A stretch of 7,592 nt of DNA from Muribaculaceae bacterium (GCA_016302215.1 JAEDNZ010000092.1:1-7592), one strand, 5' to 3'; shown: positions 1 through 7,380, counted from the stretch's first letter. Program-made: numbers and translations. The notes: generated by a model not told the origin, from the letters alone.

Positions 1-34
1 TACAAACGATAATTACCCCTACCCTCGGAGGCAT
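1..34 (-). CDS. Possible start of a divergent gene, cut by the window edge
   Basis: Reading the minus strand, an ATG at 34-32 opens a frame that runs to the window edge without a stop and begins MPPRVGVIIVC. A hydrophobic beta-strand-like start of the type VxVIIV is common at the N-terminus of family 2 glycosyltransferases and other Rossmann-like proteins, but eleven codons cannot assign a family. Its upstream side faces the promoter of the first + strand gene, so a divergent arrangement is geometrically reasonable. No Bacteroidota -33/-7 pair was found for it. The frame could equally be chance. Confidence 0.25.
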   Translation of the reverse strand, partial: MPPRVGVIIVC

Positions 35-56
35 CAATAATATCGCACAAAAAACT

Positions 57-87
57 ACTGCGATTTACCAAATTTCAGCTATCTTTG
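57..87 (+). promoter_or_regulatory. Bacteroidota-type sigma-70 promoter for the operon
   Basis: TATCTTTG at 80-87 matches the Bacteroidota -7 consensus TAnnTTTG exactly. Nineteen bases upstream lies ACTG (57-60), a half match to the -33 TTTG element at the expected spacing. Transcription would start roughly at 92-97, giving a short AT-rich leader of about 15 nt before the ATG at 110. Such short leaders without a Shine-Dalgarno site are usual in this phylum. No other intergenic gap in the window has a comparable -7 match. Confidence 0.55.
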
Positions 88-109
88 TAGTTAATTATAA
101 TACTACCCC

Positions 110-1015
110 ATGACTTATAAAAGCATTATCATAGCTATCACCGCAGCGCTAAGTATCTGCTCCACGATGGCAGCTCAAAACATTACCGCCGTTGACGATA
201 AGCTCTTTGCCACCCCCACGGTGCCCGAGCAGCTGCAAAACCTCACAGACCGATGTGACTATCTCGTGACGCACTACTGGGATCGCTGCAATTTCAAGAC
301 AGCCTTCTCATCATTGGCGCGCTTAAGCAAGGCTTTTGAAGAGTACCTCACGCCCATACCCTATGCCACGGCTGACACTGTGCACAGCTCCGTCAACAGG
401 CTCATTGCCAACGTCAAGAAGTCGCCTGACCACACCCTGCAATTAGCCAAAATCGCTGAGCGATGGCTATACTGCGACTCAGCGACATTCCGCTCCGAAG
501 AGGTTTATCTGCCTTTTGCCAAGGCTGTGGTTGCCAATAAGAAAATCAACAGCGCCGAGCGTGCACGCTTTGAGCACCAAGTCAAGCTCATTGAGTCAAG
601 CGGACTCGGATTTAGAGTGCCTGACCTGGCGCTCTCCACGCCCGAAGGCCTAAAATACAACCTCGGCGACATACACTCCACTCACACCTTGATTTTTATC
701 AACGACCCAGACTGCACCGACTGCTCGCTCACGCGCGTGAGATTGTCAGCTGACATCAACGCCAACAAACTCATCGCCGCCGGCAAGCTCACCATCGTCA
801 GCATCTATCCTGATGCACCCGACGCGCAATGGATTGAGGCTTCGGCCTCGTTCCCTGCCAATTGGGTGGTGACAGCATTTGAATATGCCGACTCATATTT
901 TGATATACGCACCACACCGCAGTTTTATTTCCTTGACGAGAGCCACAAAGTAATCGCCAAAGACTTCACCATCGACAATCTGCTGCGTACCACAGCGCTC
1001 TTAGCCAACGAGTAA
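110..1015 (+). CDS. Secreted DUF5106 / thioredoxin-like protein
   Basis: A 301-residue exported protein. Residues 1-22 form a signal peptide: K4, a hydrophobic core at 6-16, and probable cleavage near MAA-Q. C17 follows LSI, which is a poor lipobox, so a lipoprotein is possible but not favoured. Residues about 45-165 resemble DUF5106, the helical domain found before thioredoxin folds in Bacteroidota (tyrosine/tryptophan-rich YLVTHYWDRC at 51-60; RSEEVYLPF at 128-136). Residues about 168-298 look like a TlpA/thioredoxin-like fold: VPDLAL, then a strand leading to DPDCTDC (active-site-like CxxC at C202/C205) and a cis-proline-type TTPQF at 268-272. A periplasmic disulfide or redox role is an inference; the substrate is unknown. 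The ATG at 110 is supported by the signal peptide and by the promoter just upstream. The TAA stop shares its last base with the next gene's ATG. Confidence 0.82.
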   Translation: MTYKSIIIAITAALSICSTMAAQNITAVDDKLFATPTVPEQLQNLTDRCDYLVTHYWDRCNFKTAFSSLARLSKAFEEYLTPIPYATADTVHSSVNRLIANVKKSPDHTLQLAKIAERWLYCDSATFRSEEVYLPFAKAVVANKKINSAERARFEHQVKLIESSGLGFRVPDLALSTPEGLKYNLGDIHSTHTLIFINDPDCTDCSLTRVRLSADINANKLIAAGKLTIVSIYPDAPDAQWIEASASFPANWVVTAFEYADSYFDIRTTPQFYFLDESHKVIAKDFTIDNLLRTTALLANE

Positions 1016-2094
1016 TGAAGATTGCAGCTCTAATATCCGGAGGCGTAGATAGCGCCGTGGCGGTTCACAAGCTCAAAGAGGACGGCCACGATGTCAACCT
1101 ATTCTATATACGCATAGGCCGCGACACCGACGAAGGCGACTGCTCGGCCGAAGAAGACATAGAGATGTGTCAGCTCATAGCCAAGCGCTATGGCTTGCCC
1201 TTTGACGTGGTGTCGCTACACCAAGAGTATTGGGACAATGTAATGGAGTATGCCCTGCGCACCGTCAAGGCCGGGCTCACCCCCAACCCTGACATCATGT
1301 GCAATCTGATGATAAAATTCGGGTTCTTTGAGCAGCGATGGGGTCACGCCTTCGATAAGACGGCCACCGGCCATTATGCCACCACAGTGGAGCGCGAAGG
1401 CAAGGTGTGGCTTGGCACCGCAGCAGACCCCGTCAAAGACCAGACCGACTTTCTCGCCCGCATCAGATATGACCAGCTGGAGCACCTGATATTTCCCATC
1501 GGCGATATGCCCAAAGCCCAAGTGCGGCAGATTGCAGCCGACACCCGTATGCCTAACGCTTATCGCAAAGACTCGCAAGGCATCTGCTTCCTGGGGAAAA
1601 TCAACTACAACGACTTCATACGCCGCCATCTGGGCGAGCGCCCCGGCGCCATCGTAGAGATTGAGACGGGACGCAAGCTCGGCACTCACCGCGGATACTG
1701 GTTTCACACCATAGGCCAGCGCAAGGGCCTTGGGCTAAGCGGCGGCCCATGGTATGTGGTAAAGAAAAATATTCACGACAATGTGATATATGTGTCGCAA
1801 GGCTTTGATACCGAGGCGCAGTATGGTCATAGGCTGCTGCTCGGCGAGATGCACTTCATCACTGATGACCCCTTTGGTTCCGACTGTGACCATCGCCCCA
1901 TAACATTCAAGAACCGGCACTCACCGGAATTTCTCCACGGCACCCTCACACGCATGCCCGGCGATGGTGCGCAGTATATCATCGAGTCGCAAGAGAAGGT
2001 GCAAGGCATAGCGCCGGGCCAGTTTGCCGTCATCTACGACGAGGCATCGCACATCTGCTATGGCTCCGGCATTATCACCCTTCACGACAATTAG
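1015..2094 (+). CDS. mnmA: tRNA-specific 2-thiouridylase MnmA
   Basis: Cytoplasmic enzyme that activates U34 of the Lys, Glu and Gln tRNAs with ATP and installs 2-thiolation, using persulfide sulfur. The 359 residues are the normal family length. Visible motifs: the PP-loop SGGVDS (8-13) for ATP; TPNPDIMC (89-96) with the catalytic D93 and C96; TATGHY (116-121); KDQTDFL (141-147), the counterpart of KDQSYFL in E. coli; and KDSQGICFLG (185-194) with the second catalytic cysteine C191. HTIGQRKGLGLSGGPWYVV and the C-terminal APGQFAV belong to the central and beta-barrel tRNA-binding domains. The usual CNxEIKF after the first cysteine reads CNLMIKF here. Bacteroides species carry two or three mnmA paralogues, so this may not be the only copy. 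The start overlaps the previous stop (TAATG), which suggests translational coupling. Confidence 0.95.
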   Translation: MKIAALISGGVDSAVAVHKLKEDGHDVNLFYIRIGRDTDEGDCSAEEDIEMCQLIAKRYGLPFDVVSLHQEYWDNVMEYALRTVKAGLTPNPDIMCNLMIKFGFFEQRWGHAFDKTATGHYATTVEREGKVWLGTAADPVKDQTDFLARIRYDQLEHLIFPIGDMPKAQVRQIAADTRMPNAYRKDSQGICFLGKINYNDFIRRHLGERPGAIVEIETGRKLGTHRGYWFHTIGQRKGLGLSGGPWYVVKKNIHDNVIYVSQGFDTEAQYGHRLLLGEMHFITDDPFGSDCDHRPITFKNRHSPEFLHGTLTRMPGDGAQYIIESQEKVQGIAPGQFAVIYDEASHICYGSGIITLHDN

Positions 2095-2131
2095 GCATCA
2101 TTAACCCCGGAATAATATCACCCCCAAAGCT

Positions 2132-2794
2132 ATGCAAGAGCAGAAGATACAAGTCAGAGTAATGGGCATCTCCTACACCCAGCTCAAGACGGGAGCATAC
2201 GCCCTATTGTTAGCTCAGGTCGATGGGCCTTATCGAGTGCCCATCATCATCGGTGACCAAGAGGCACAGGCCATAGCATTAGTGCTGGAAGGCATAGTGC
2301 CGGCGCGCCCTATCACTCATGACTTATTTGTATCCTTTGCTAAAGCTTTTGACATACGCATCACTGAGGTGTATATCTACAAATTTGACAATGGCATATT
2401 CTATTCGCGTCTGCATTTTGACGATGGGCTGCGTCATGTCACCGTAGATTCGCGCACTTCAGATGCCATCGCCATTGCCATACGCACCAACGCCCCCATT
2501 TACATATCGCGGCAGATTATTGACGAGACCGGATTTATCATCGACAGCGACTCGCAGCTCATACGCCCCGGCGCCGATACCGATGAGTCTCACAGTGATG
2601 AGCCCCGGCAAGATGAGCCTCCGGGCACATCATCGGCATATAGCCGCTACACCACTGACGAACTATATCGCAAGCTGGAGGCGCTGACCGAATGTGAGGA
2701 CTATGAGGGCGCCGCAATGGTAAAAGCCGAAATAGATAGACGCAAAGGCGACCCTCATATCGACGACGACATCAATGCCGCCAATGCCTACTGA
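2132..2794 (+). CDS. Bifunctional nuclease domain (DUF151) protein with UVR motif
   Basis: A 220-residue cytoplasmic protein. Residues about 6-145 are the DUF151/BFN domain, with its conserved segments IIGDQEAQAIAL (39-50), RPITHDL (59-65) and DSRTSDAIAIAIR (106-118). The plant homologue was reported to have both RNase and DNase activity; activity of bacterial members is much less established. A polar, Asp/Glu/Pro-rich linker (about 148-170) leads to a UVR-like helical pair at 173-206 (TDELYRKLEAL, then CEDYEGAAMVKAEID), the motif UvrB and UvrC use to contact each other. The tail is acidic. The UVR motif suggests a protein partner in nucleic-acid metabolism, but that is inference. It lies 37 nt after mnmA, with no promoter or Shine-Dalgarno site in the gap. 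The first ATG places the beta-strand IQVRVMGIS at the normal distance from the N-terminus. Confidence 0.88.
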   Translation: MQEQKIQVRVMGISYTQLKTGAYALLLAQVDGPYRVPIIIGDQEAQAIALVLEGIVPARPITHDLFVSFAKAFDIRITEVYIYKFDNGIFYSRLHFDDGLRHVTVDSRTSDAIAIAIRTNAPIYISRQIIDETGFIIDSDSQLIRPGADTDESHSDEPRQDEPPGTSSAYSRYTTDELYRKLEALTECEDYEGAAMVKAEIDRRKGDPHIDDDINAANAY

Positions 2795-2838
2795 CCTAAA
2801 TAGTTTATATTACCATAGAAAACAATACCTGCACTATT

Positions 2839-4155
2839 ATGAACAGCATCAAAGTAAAATTGTCAGCAATGAATTTCCTGGAGTTCGCCGTCTGGGGAGC
2901 ATATCTCACATGTATGAGCAACTACCTCGGCCGCGCCGGCATGGGAGATTTAGTGCCATGGTTCTATGCCATACAGGGCATAGTGTCAATATTTATGCCC
3001 ACCCTGATGGGTATTCTTGCCGACCGCAAGATACAGCCGCAATTACTATTAGGTATATGCCATTTGGTGGCAGGTGCCGCTATGATATCACTCTACATCA
3101 TGGGAGAAAACAATGCTATGCCTGACCGCACTCTGTTTGTCGCAATCTACTGCGTATCAGTGGCATTTTATATGCCTACGCTGGCGTTGTCCAACACCAC
3201 CGCCTTCAGTATCATCGAGCGTCACGGCATGGACACCGAGACCGCCTTCCCGCCGATACGCGTCTTCGGCACCGTGGGCTTCATCGCCACGATGTGGTTT
3301 GTCAACTGCGCTACCTTCACCGACGGTTCAATAGACTTCACGCTCGCAGCCAGCGATTACAAATTTCAATACACACACCTGCAATTTTTAGTGTCGGGTA
3401 TATTGAGCATAGTGCTCTTTATCTACTGCCTCACCCTGCCACATTGCCCTCTGACCAAGAAGCAAGATAAGCAATCATTTGCCGAGGCAATGGGTCTCAA
3501 TGCCTTCAAGCTCTTCAAGACACGCAAGATGGCGCTTTTCTTCATCTTCTCAATGCTATTAGGCATGTCGCTACAGGTGACCAACGGCTTTGCCGGGCCA
3601 TTCCTCACGAGCTTCAAGAGCAGCGAGGTGGCAGAGATAGCCTCAAGCTTTGCCGCCTCCAATGCCACGCTCTTGGTGTCAATATCACAGGTTAGCGAGG
3701 CGCTGTGCATACTCTTGATACCATTCTTCTTGCGCCGCTACGGCATCAAAGGCGTGATGCTCATCGCCATGAGCGCATGGGTGCTGCGCTTCGGCTTCTT
3801 CGGCCTGGGTGCACCCACATTCCCCGGCGTGATACTGTTTGTCCTCTCCTGCATAGTGTATGGCGTGGCCTTCGACTTCTTTAATGTCTCCGGCGGCATG
3901 TTTGTCAACCGCGAGTGCGATGCATCAATCAAGGCCTCAGCTCAGGGGCTGTTTATGCTCATGACCAACGGCCTCGGCGCCACGATAGGCACCCTCTCGG
4001 CCGGCGTCATCATCGACAAATACTGCCACTGGACTGACAACGGATTTCTCGTAGGCGACTGGTCCACGGCATGGCTCATCTTTGCCGGCTTTGCGCTGGC
4101 AGTGGCGGTGGCGTTTGCCGTGGTCTTTAAGGACAAGCAGCCAGCACGCTCATAA
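2839..4155 (+). CDS. nupG: NupG-family nucleoside:H+ symporter (MFS)
   Basis: A 438-residue inner-membrane transporter that would import nucleosides using the proton gradient. The hydrophobicity pattern fits twelve helices. From memory it aligns along its length with E. coli NupG: FMPTLMGILADR (52-63), YMPTLALSNT (111-120), FPPIRVFGTVGFI (137-149), FFIFSMLLGMSLQVTNGF (234-251), SISQVSEALCIL (281-292), RRYGIKGVM (299-307), YGVAFDFFNVSGGMFV (341-356) and ASAQGLFMLMTNGLG (366-380). Compared with E. coli, the loop after helix 5 (about 157-180) has an insertion of some 15 residues. It sits 44 nt after the DUF151 gene and 32 nt before rsmE. Substrate range cannot be read from the sequence; another nucleoside or sugar-like solute is possible. 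Confidence 0.9.
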   Translation: MNSIKVKLSAMNFLEFAVWGAYLTCMSNYLGRAGMGDLVPWFYAIQGIVSIFMPTLMGILADRKIQPQLLLGICHLVAGAAMISLYIMGENNAMPDRTLFVAIYCVSVAFYMPTLALSNTTAFSIIERHGMDTETAFPPIRVFGTVGFIATMWFVNCATFTDGSIDFTLAASDYKFQYTHLQFLVSGILSIVLFIYCLTLPHCPLTKKQDKQSFAEAMGLNAFKLFKTRKMALFFIFSMLLGMSLQVTNGFAGPFLTSFKSSEVAEIASSFAASNATLLVSISQVSEALCILLIPFFLRRYGIKGVMLIAMSAWVLRFGFFGLGAPTFPGVILFVLSCIVYGVAFDFFNVSGGMFVNRECDASIKASAQGLFMLMTNGLGATIGTLSAGVIIDKYCHWTDNGFLVGDWSTAWLIFAGFALAVAVAFAVVFKDKQPARS

Positions 4156-4187
4156 CGACACATCCCCTACACACTCCAAGCACGATT

Positions 4188-4916
4188 ATGATACGGTTTT
4201 ATTCACCTGACATCGCCACAACAGCCACACTGCCCGAAAGCGACTCGCAGCACGCAGTGCGGGTGCTGAGGCTGCGCGAGGGCAGCGAAATCGAGGTCAT
4301 CGATGGCAAGGGCAAGGTATATACCTGCCGCATCACGGTGGCTCACCCCAAGCACACGGCCATCGAGATCATCAATACGACTGAGCTGCCAAAGGTGTGG
4401 CAGGGCAATATCACCATAGCCATAGCGCCCACCAAGCACAACGACCGCATGGAGTGGCTCGTGGAGAAGCTCACTGAGATAGGCATAGACCGCATAGTGC
4501 CGCTGCGATGCCGATACTCCGAGCGCAAGGAAATCAACGAGGAGCGGTTGCGCAAAATCGCCGTGTCGGCTATGAAACAGTCACTGAAAGCCACACTGCC
4601 GCATATTGAGGCGATGATGCCATTTGCTACATTTATCAGTGAGGAGGCACAACGCCCGGCGATGAAGTATGTGGCCTACTGCGCGCCGGAGATACCGCGC
4701 GAGCTCTTTGCTCAGCGATACGTCAGCGGCCACGACACCACGATACTCATAGGCCCGGAGGGCGACTTCTCTCACGAGGAGATTACATCCGCTATCAATG
4801 CCGGCTTTGCACCCATATCACTGGGCGACAATCGCCTGCGCACCGAAACTGCGGCGCTCGTGGCGTGCGACACCTGCCATATCATACAACAGCTTAACAC
4901 TCAAGCAATAAAGTAA
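4188..4916 (+). CDS. rsmE: 16S rRNA (uracil(1498)-N3)-methyltransferase RsmE
   Basis: Methylates N3 of U1498 in 16S rRNA, near the decoding centre, using S-adenosylmethionine. The 242 residues are the usual length. The N-terminal part (1 to about 70) is the PUA-like RNA-binding domain with HAVRVLRLREG (22-32) and DGKGKVY (39-45). The rest is a SPOUT/trefoil-knot domain: KLTEIGIDRIVPL (94-106), AMKQS (128-132), then the knot motifs IGPEGDFSHEE (188-198) and SLGDNRLRTETAAL (211-224) that form the SAM pocket. Where many RsmE proteins have GPEGGFS, this one has Asp at 193, which I regard as an ordinary variant. The stop TAA overlaps the kdsA ATG by one base. Confidence 0.95.
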   Translation: MIRFYSPDIATTATLPESDSQHAVRVLRLREGSEIEVIDGKGKVYTCRITVAHPKHTAIEIINTTELPKVWQGNITIAIAPTKHNDRMEWLVEKLTEIGIDRIVPLRCRYSERKEINEERLRKIAVSAMKQSLKATLPHIEAMMPFATFISEEAQRPAMKYVAYCAPEIPRELFAQRYVSGHDTTILIGPEGDFSHEEITSAINAGFAPISLGDNRLRTETAALVACDTCHIIQQLNTQAIK

Positions 4917-5731
4917 TGAACATCATAGAATATCTACACTCGTCAGCCACACACAACTTCTTCTTGCTCGCCGGACCATGCGTCATCGAAGGCGAAGAGA
5001 TGGCTCTCGACATAGCCCGATATGTAGCAGCTATCTGCCGCAAGCTCGATATCCCGTATGTGTTTAAAGGCAGCTATCGCAAGGCCAACCGTTCGCGCAT
5101 GGACTCGTTCACCGGCATCGGCGACATTCGTGCACTCGAAATATTAGCTAAGGTGAGTGCTGAGGTGGGCGTGCCGGTGGTCACTGACATACACACCCCC
5201 GATGAAGCCGCCATCGCCGCCCGCTATGTGGATATCTTACAGATACCGGCTTTTCTGTGCCGCCAGACTGACCTATTGCTCGCAGCCGCAAAGACCGGCA
5301 AGATGGTCAACATCAAGAAAGGACAATTCATGTCAGCCGAGGCCATGAGCTACGCCGTGGATAAGGTGCGCGCCGCCGGCAATGATGCCGTGGCTCTCAC
5401 CGAGCGTGGCACCACCTTTGGCTACGGCGACCTCATAGTGGATTTCAGAGGCATAGCCACAATGCAGCGCTCCGGCGCTCCCGTAATCCTCGATGTGACC
5501 CACTCGCTGCAACAACCCAATCAGGCCTCTGGAGTGACAGGAGGCCGCCCCGATATGATAGAGACCATAGCGCGGGCCGGGATAGCAGCCGGCGCCGACG
5601 GCATCTTTATAGAGACGCATCGTGAGCCATCAAAAGCCAAGAGCGATGGCGCCAATATGCTGCGGCTCGACCTTATCGAAGGCCTGCTCACGCGTCTCTC
5701 CGCGATACGTGCCACAATCAATAATTTTTAA
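4916..5731 (+). CDS. kdsA: 3-deoxy-8-phosphooctulonate synthase KdsA, metal-dependent type
   Basis: Condenses phosphoenolpyruvate with arabinose 5-phosphate to give Kdo 8-phosphate, the committed step to the Kdo of lipopolysaccharide; cytoplasmic TIM barrel. It has 271 residues, normal length. Visible motifs: LLAGPCVIEG (17-26), FKGSYRKANRSR (50-61), TDIHTP (90-95), DILQIPAFLCRQTDLL (106-121), NIKKGQFMS (132-140), ERGTTFGYGDLIVD (163-176), DVTHSLQQP (193-201), FIETHREP (231-238) and AKSDGANML (241-249). C22, H196, E233 and D244 have exactly the spacing (174, 37, 11) of the four metal ligands of the Aquifex enzyme (C11, H185, E222, D233). The metal-independent E. coli enzyme has Asn at the first position. 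Translation is probably coupled to rsmE through the TAATG overlap. Confidence 0.96.
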   Translation: MNIIEYLHSSATHNFFLLAGPCVIEGEEMALDIARYVAAICRKLDIPYVFKGSYRKANRSRMDSFTGIGDIRALEILAKVSAEVGVPVVTDIHTPDEAAIAARYVDILQIPAFLCRQTDLLLAAAKTGKMVNIKKGQFMSAEAMSYAVDKVRAAGNDAVALTERGTTFGYGDLIVDFRGIATMQRSGAPVILDVTHSLQQPNQASGVTGGRPDMIETIARAGIAAGADGIFIETHREPSKAKSDGANMLRLDLIEGLLTRLSAIRATINNF

Positions 5732-5769
5732 GTATTACATCTCACACAATATATTGACACCCAGCGATA

Positions 5770-7380
5770 ATGAAACTACAACGGATACTTTTAGGACTCA
5801 CACTATCTCTCGCCATAAGCACATCAGCCAACGCACAGACCGCGAGCGGCATAGACCACCCCGTCACCAAAGCGGTGCTCGAAGTGTATAGCAAACAGCT
5901 GCGCGAGACACCTGACGACTATATGACATGGTTTAAGCGCGCCAACGAATACTATAGACACAGCGAATATATGCGCGCGCTCAATGACATTGACGAAGCA
6001 TTAAAATATGCTCCGGCCTCTGACAAGGACCTGCGCTTTCAGGCATATATGCTGCGCGCCGGCATATACAACCAGACACTACGCCACACTGAGGCGCTCT
6101 CTGACCTCAACTCAGCCATCGCCATCGAGCCGAAATCATATTCGGCAATCTATCAGCGCGCAAATACCGAGTTTGAGCTCGAACAATACACAGCAGCCAA
6201 AGCCGACTACAACAAGCTGCGCACAATCAACAACCGCGGCACCGAGCCTTACATCGGCCTCGCACGCGTTGCAGTCAAAGAAAACAACCTCGGACAAGCC
6301 AACGAATACCTCGATCAAGCCGTAGCGCTTGACCCTAACAATGCCGAAATATACAACCGGCGCTCATCAGTACGAAAAATGATGGGCAATGATGCCGGCG
6401 CGGTTGAAGACCTGATACTCTCAATCAGCACCGGCAGCGACAACAGTAAGGCTCTGGCAGCATTGGTAGATTACGCCAACACAAACTATGACGTGACCAT
6501 TGCCGGCATCACCAACGCCATCACCACGGCGCCCAATGTGCCCATCTATCGCTATCTCAGAGCTGTCATCGAACAAGCCCATTACCGCTACATTGCCGCC
6601 ATTGAGGATTACAGCCTTATACTTACCGAAAACAATTATGAATATCACGGCATCTACGCATCGATAGCCGAGTGCAAGTATGCGCTGGACTATTATGACG
6701 AAGCGCTTACTGCTATCCAAAAGGCGCTGAGCATGACCACCAACGTGGCATCATACTACATCACCCAGGCCAAAGTGCTGATAGCTATGGGGCGCCCCGA
6801 CGATGCCATAGAGGCCTCAGCCAAGGCTCTCGCCATCACTCCTAACGATGCTATGGCTCTGGTGCAGATGGGCGTATGCTATGCCGCCGCCGGCAATGCC
6901 AAAGAAGCCTCAAACCTGTTCGGCGAAGCTATCATGACCGACAGCTCTCTGCCGATAGCATATATGTGGCGCTCAAAGGTCATGCGCGATGAGCTGCACC
7001 AGGAAGTGGCGGCAGCGCAGACGCTTGAAAATCTATGCGCCATCGATGGCTACGATCTCGATGATGTGAGGTCGCTCAAAGGCTTCGCTCTGCTGGCTCT
7101 CGGCCGCACCGATGAGGCTAATCAGTGGATGAGCAACATACTGAGAAGTGTCACCGACAGCGATGGGCTTATCAACTACTATGGCGCGTGCTTCTATGCC
7201 GCCGCCGGCAATAGCGACAAAGCGCTGGAGTGTGCTGACAAGGCTCTCAGCCTCGGATACGGCAACCACCATGACTGGATCGCAGCCAACGAGGGCGGCA
7301 TCAGCGTCGGCAACCTGCGCGATGATTTGCGTTTTCTCAATTTGCTTAACCGCTACGGCGCCATCTTCGGTCGCAAGTAG
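5770..7380 (+). CDS. Secreted tetratricopeptide-repeat protein
   Basis: A 536-residue protein with a clear Sec signal peptide (K2, R5, hydrophobic 6-18, cleavage expected after ANA at 20-22, before Q23). The remainder is mostly tetratricopeptide repeats. Units visible by their helix pattern and A/Y/G/A/A/P positions start near 51, 91, 126, 159, 192, 259, 293, 327, 361, 433 and 467; the stretch at about 225-257 is irregular. Two units share the CYAAAGN / CFYAAAGN turn. The C-terminal NLRDDLRFLNLL (515-526) is the capping motif often seen after TPR arrays, as in DPDLxxLRxDPRF. It is probably periplasmic and a scaffold for protein-protein contacts, but the partner is unknown. The gene follows kdsA by 38 nt without a recognisable promoter, and a strong hairpin lies 37 nt after its stop. 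Confidence 0.88.
   Translation: MKLQRILLGLTLSLAISTSANAQTASGIDHPVTKAVLEVYSKQLRETPDDYMTWFKRANEYYRHSEYMRALNDIDEALKYAPASDKDLRFQAYMLRAGIYNQTLRHTEALSDLNSAIAIEPKSYSAIYQRANTEFELEQYTAAKADYNKLRTINNRGTEPYIGLARVAVKENNLGQANEYLDQAVALDPNNAEIYNRRSSVRKMMGNDAGAVEDLILSISTGSDNSKALAALVDYANTNYDVTIAGITNAITTAPNVPIYRYLRAVIEQAHYRYIAAIEDYSLILTENNYEYHGIYASIAECKYALDYYDEALTAIQKALSMTTNVASYYITQAKVLIAMGRPDDAIEASAKALAITPNDAMALVQMGVCYAAAGNAKEASNLFGEAIMTDSSLPIAYMWRSKVMRDELHQEVAAAQTLENLCAIDGYDLDDVRSLKGFALLALGRTDEANQWMSNILRSVTDSDGLINYYGACFYAAAGNSDKALECADKALSLGYGNHHDWIAANEGGISVGNLRDDLRFLNLLNRYGAIFGRK

Noticed and set aside
3..113. Frame open from the left edge to a TGA at 111-113, possibly the tail of an upstream + gene
   Set aside because: It runs through the promoter, its product resembles nothing I know, and 36 codons without a stop can occur by chance.
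110..175. Lipobox reading of the first protein, with C17 as lipidated cysteine
   Set aside because: LSIC has Ile at the -1 position where Gly, Ala or Ser is expected; an ordinary signal peptidase I site near MAA-Q fits better.
1216..1707. 163-codon open frame on the minus strand
   Set aside because: It lies wholly inside mnmA, whose catalytic motifs cover the same bases, and its translation shows no recognisable domain.
2795..2838. Possible second promoter before nupG (TAGTTTAT)
   Set aside because: Two mismatches in the TTTG part of the -7 element and no TTTG at the -33 distance.
2775..3125. 116-codon + frame spanning the DUF151 end and nupG start
   Set aside because: It overlaps the N-terminal helices of the clearly conserved transporter in another frame and has no family signature.
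5622..5891. 89-codon + frame bridging kdsA and the TPR gene
   Set aside because: It covers the metal-ligand end of KdsA and the TPR signal peptide in the wrong frame, and its composition is low-complexity.
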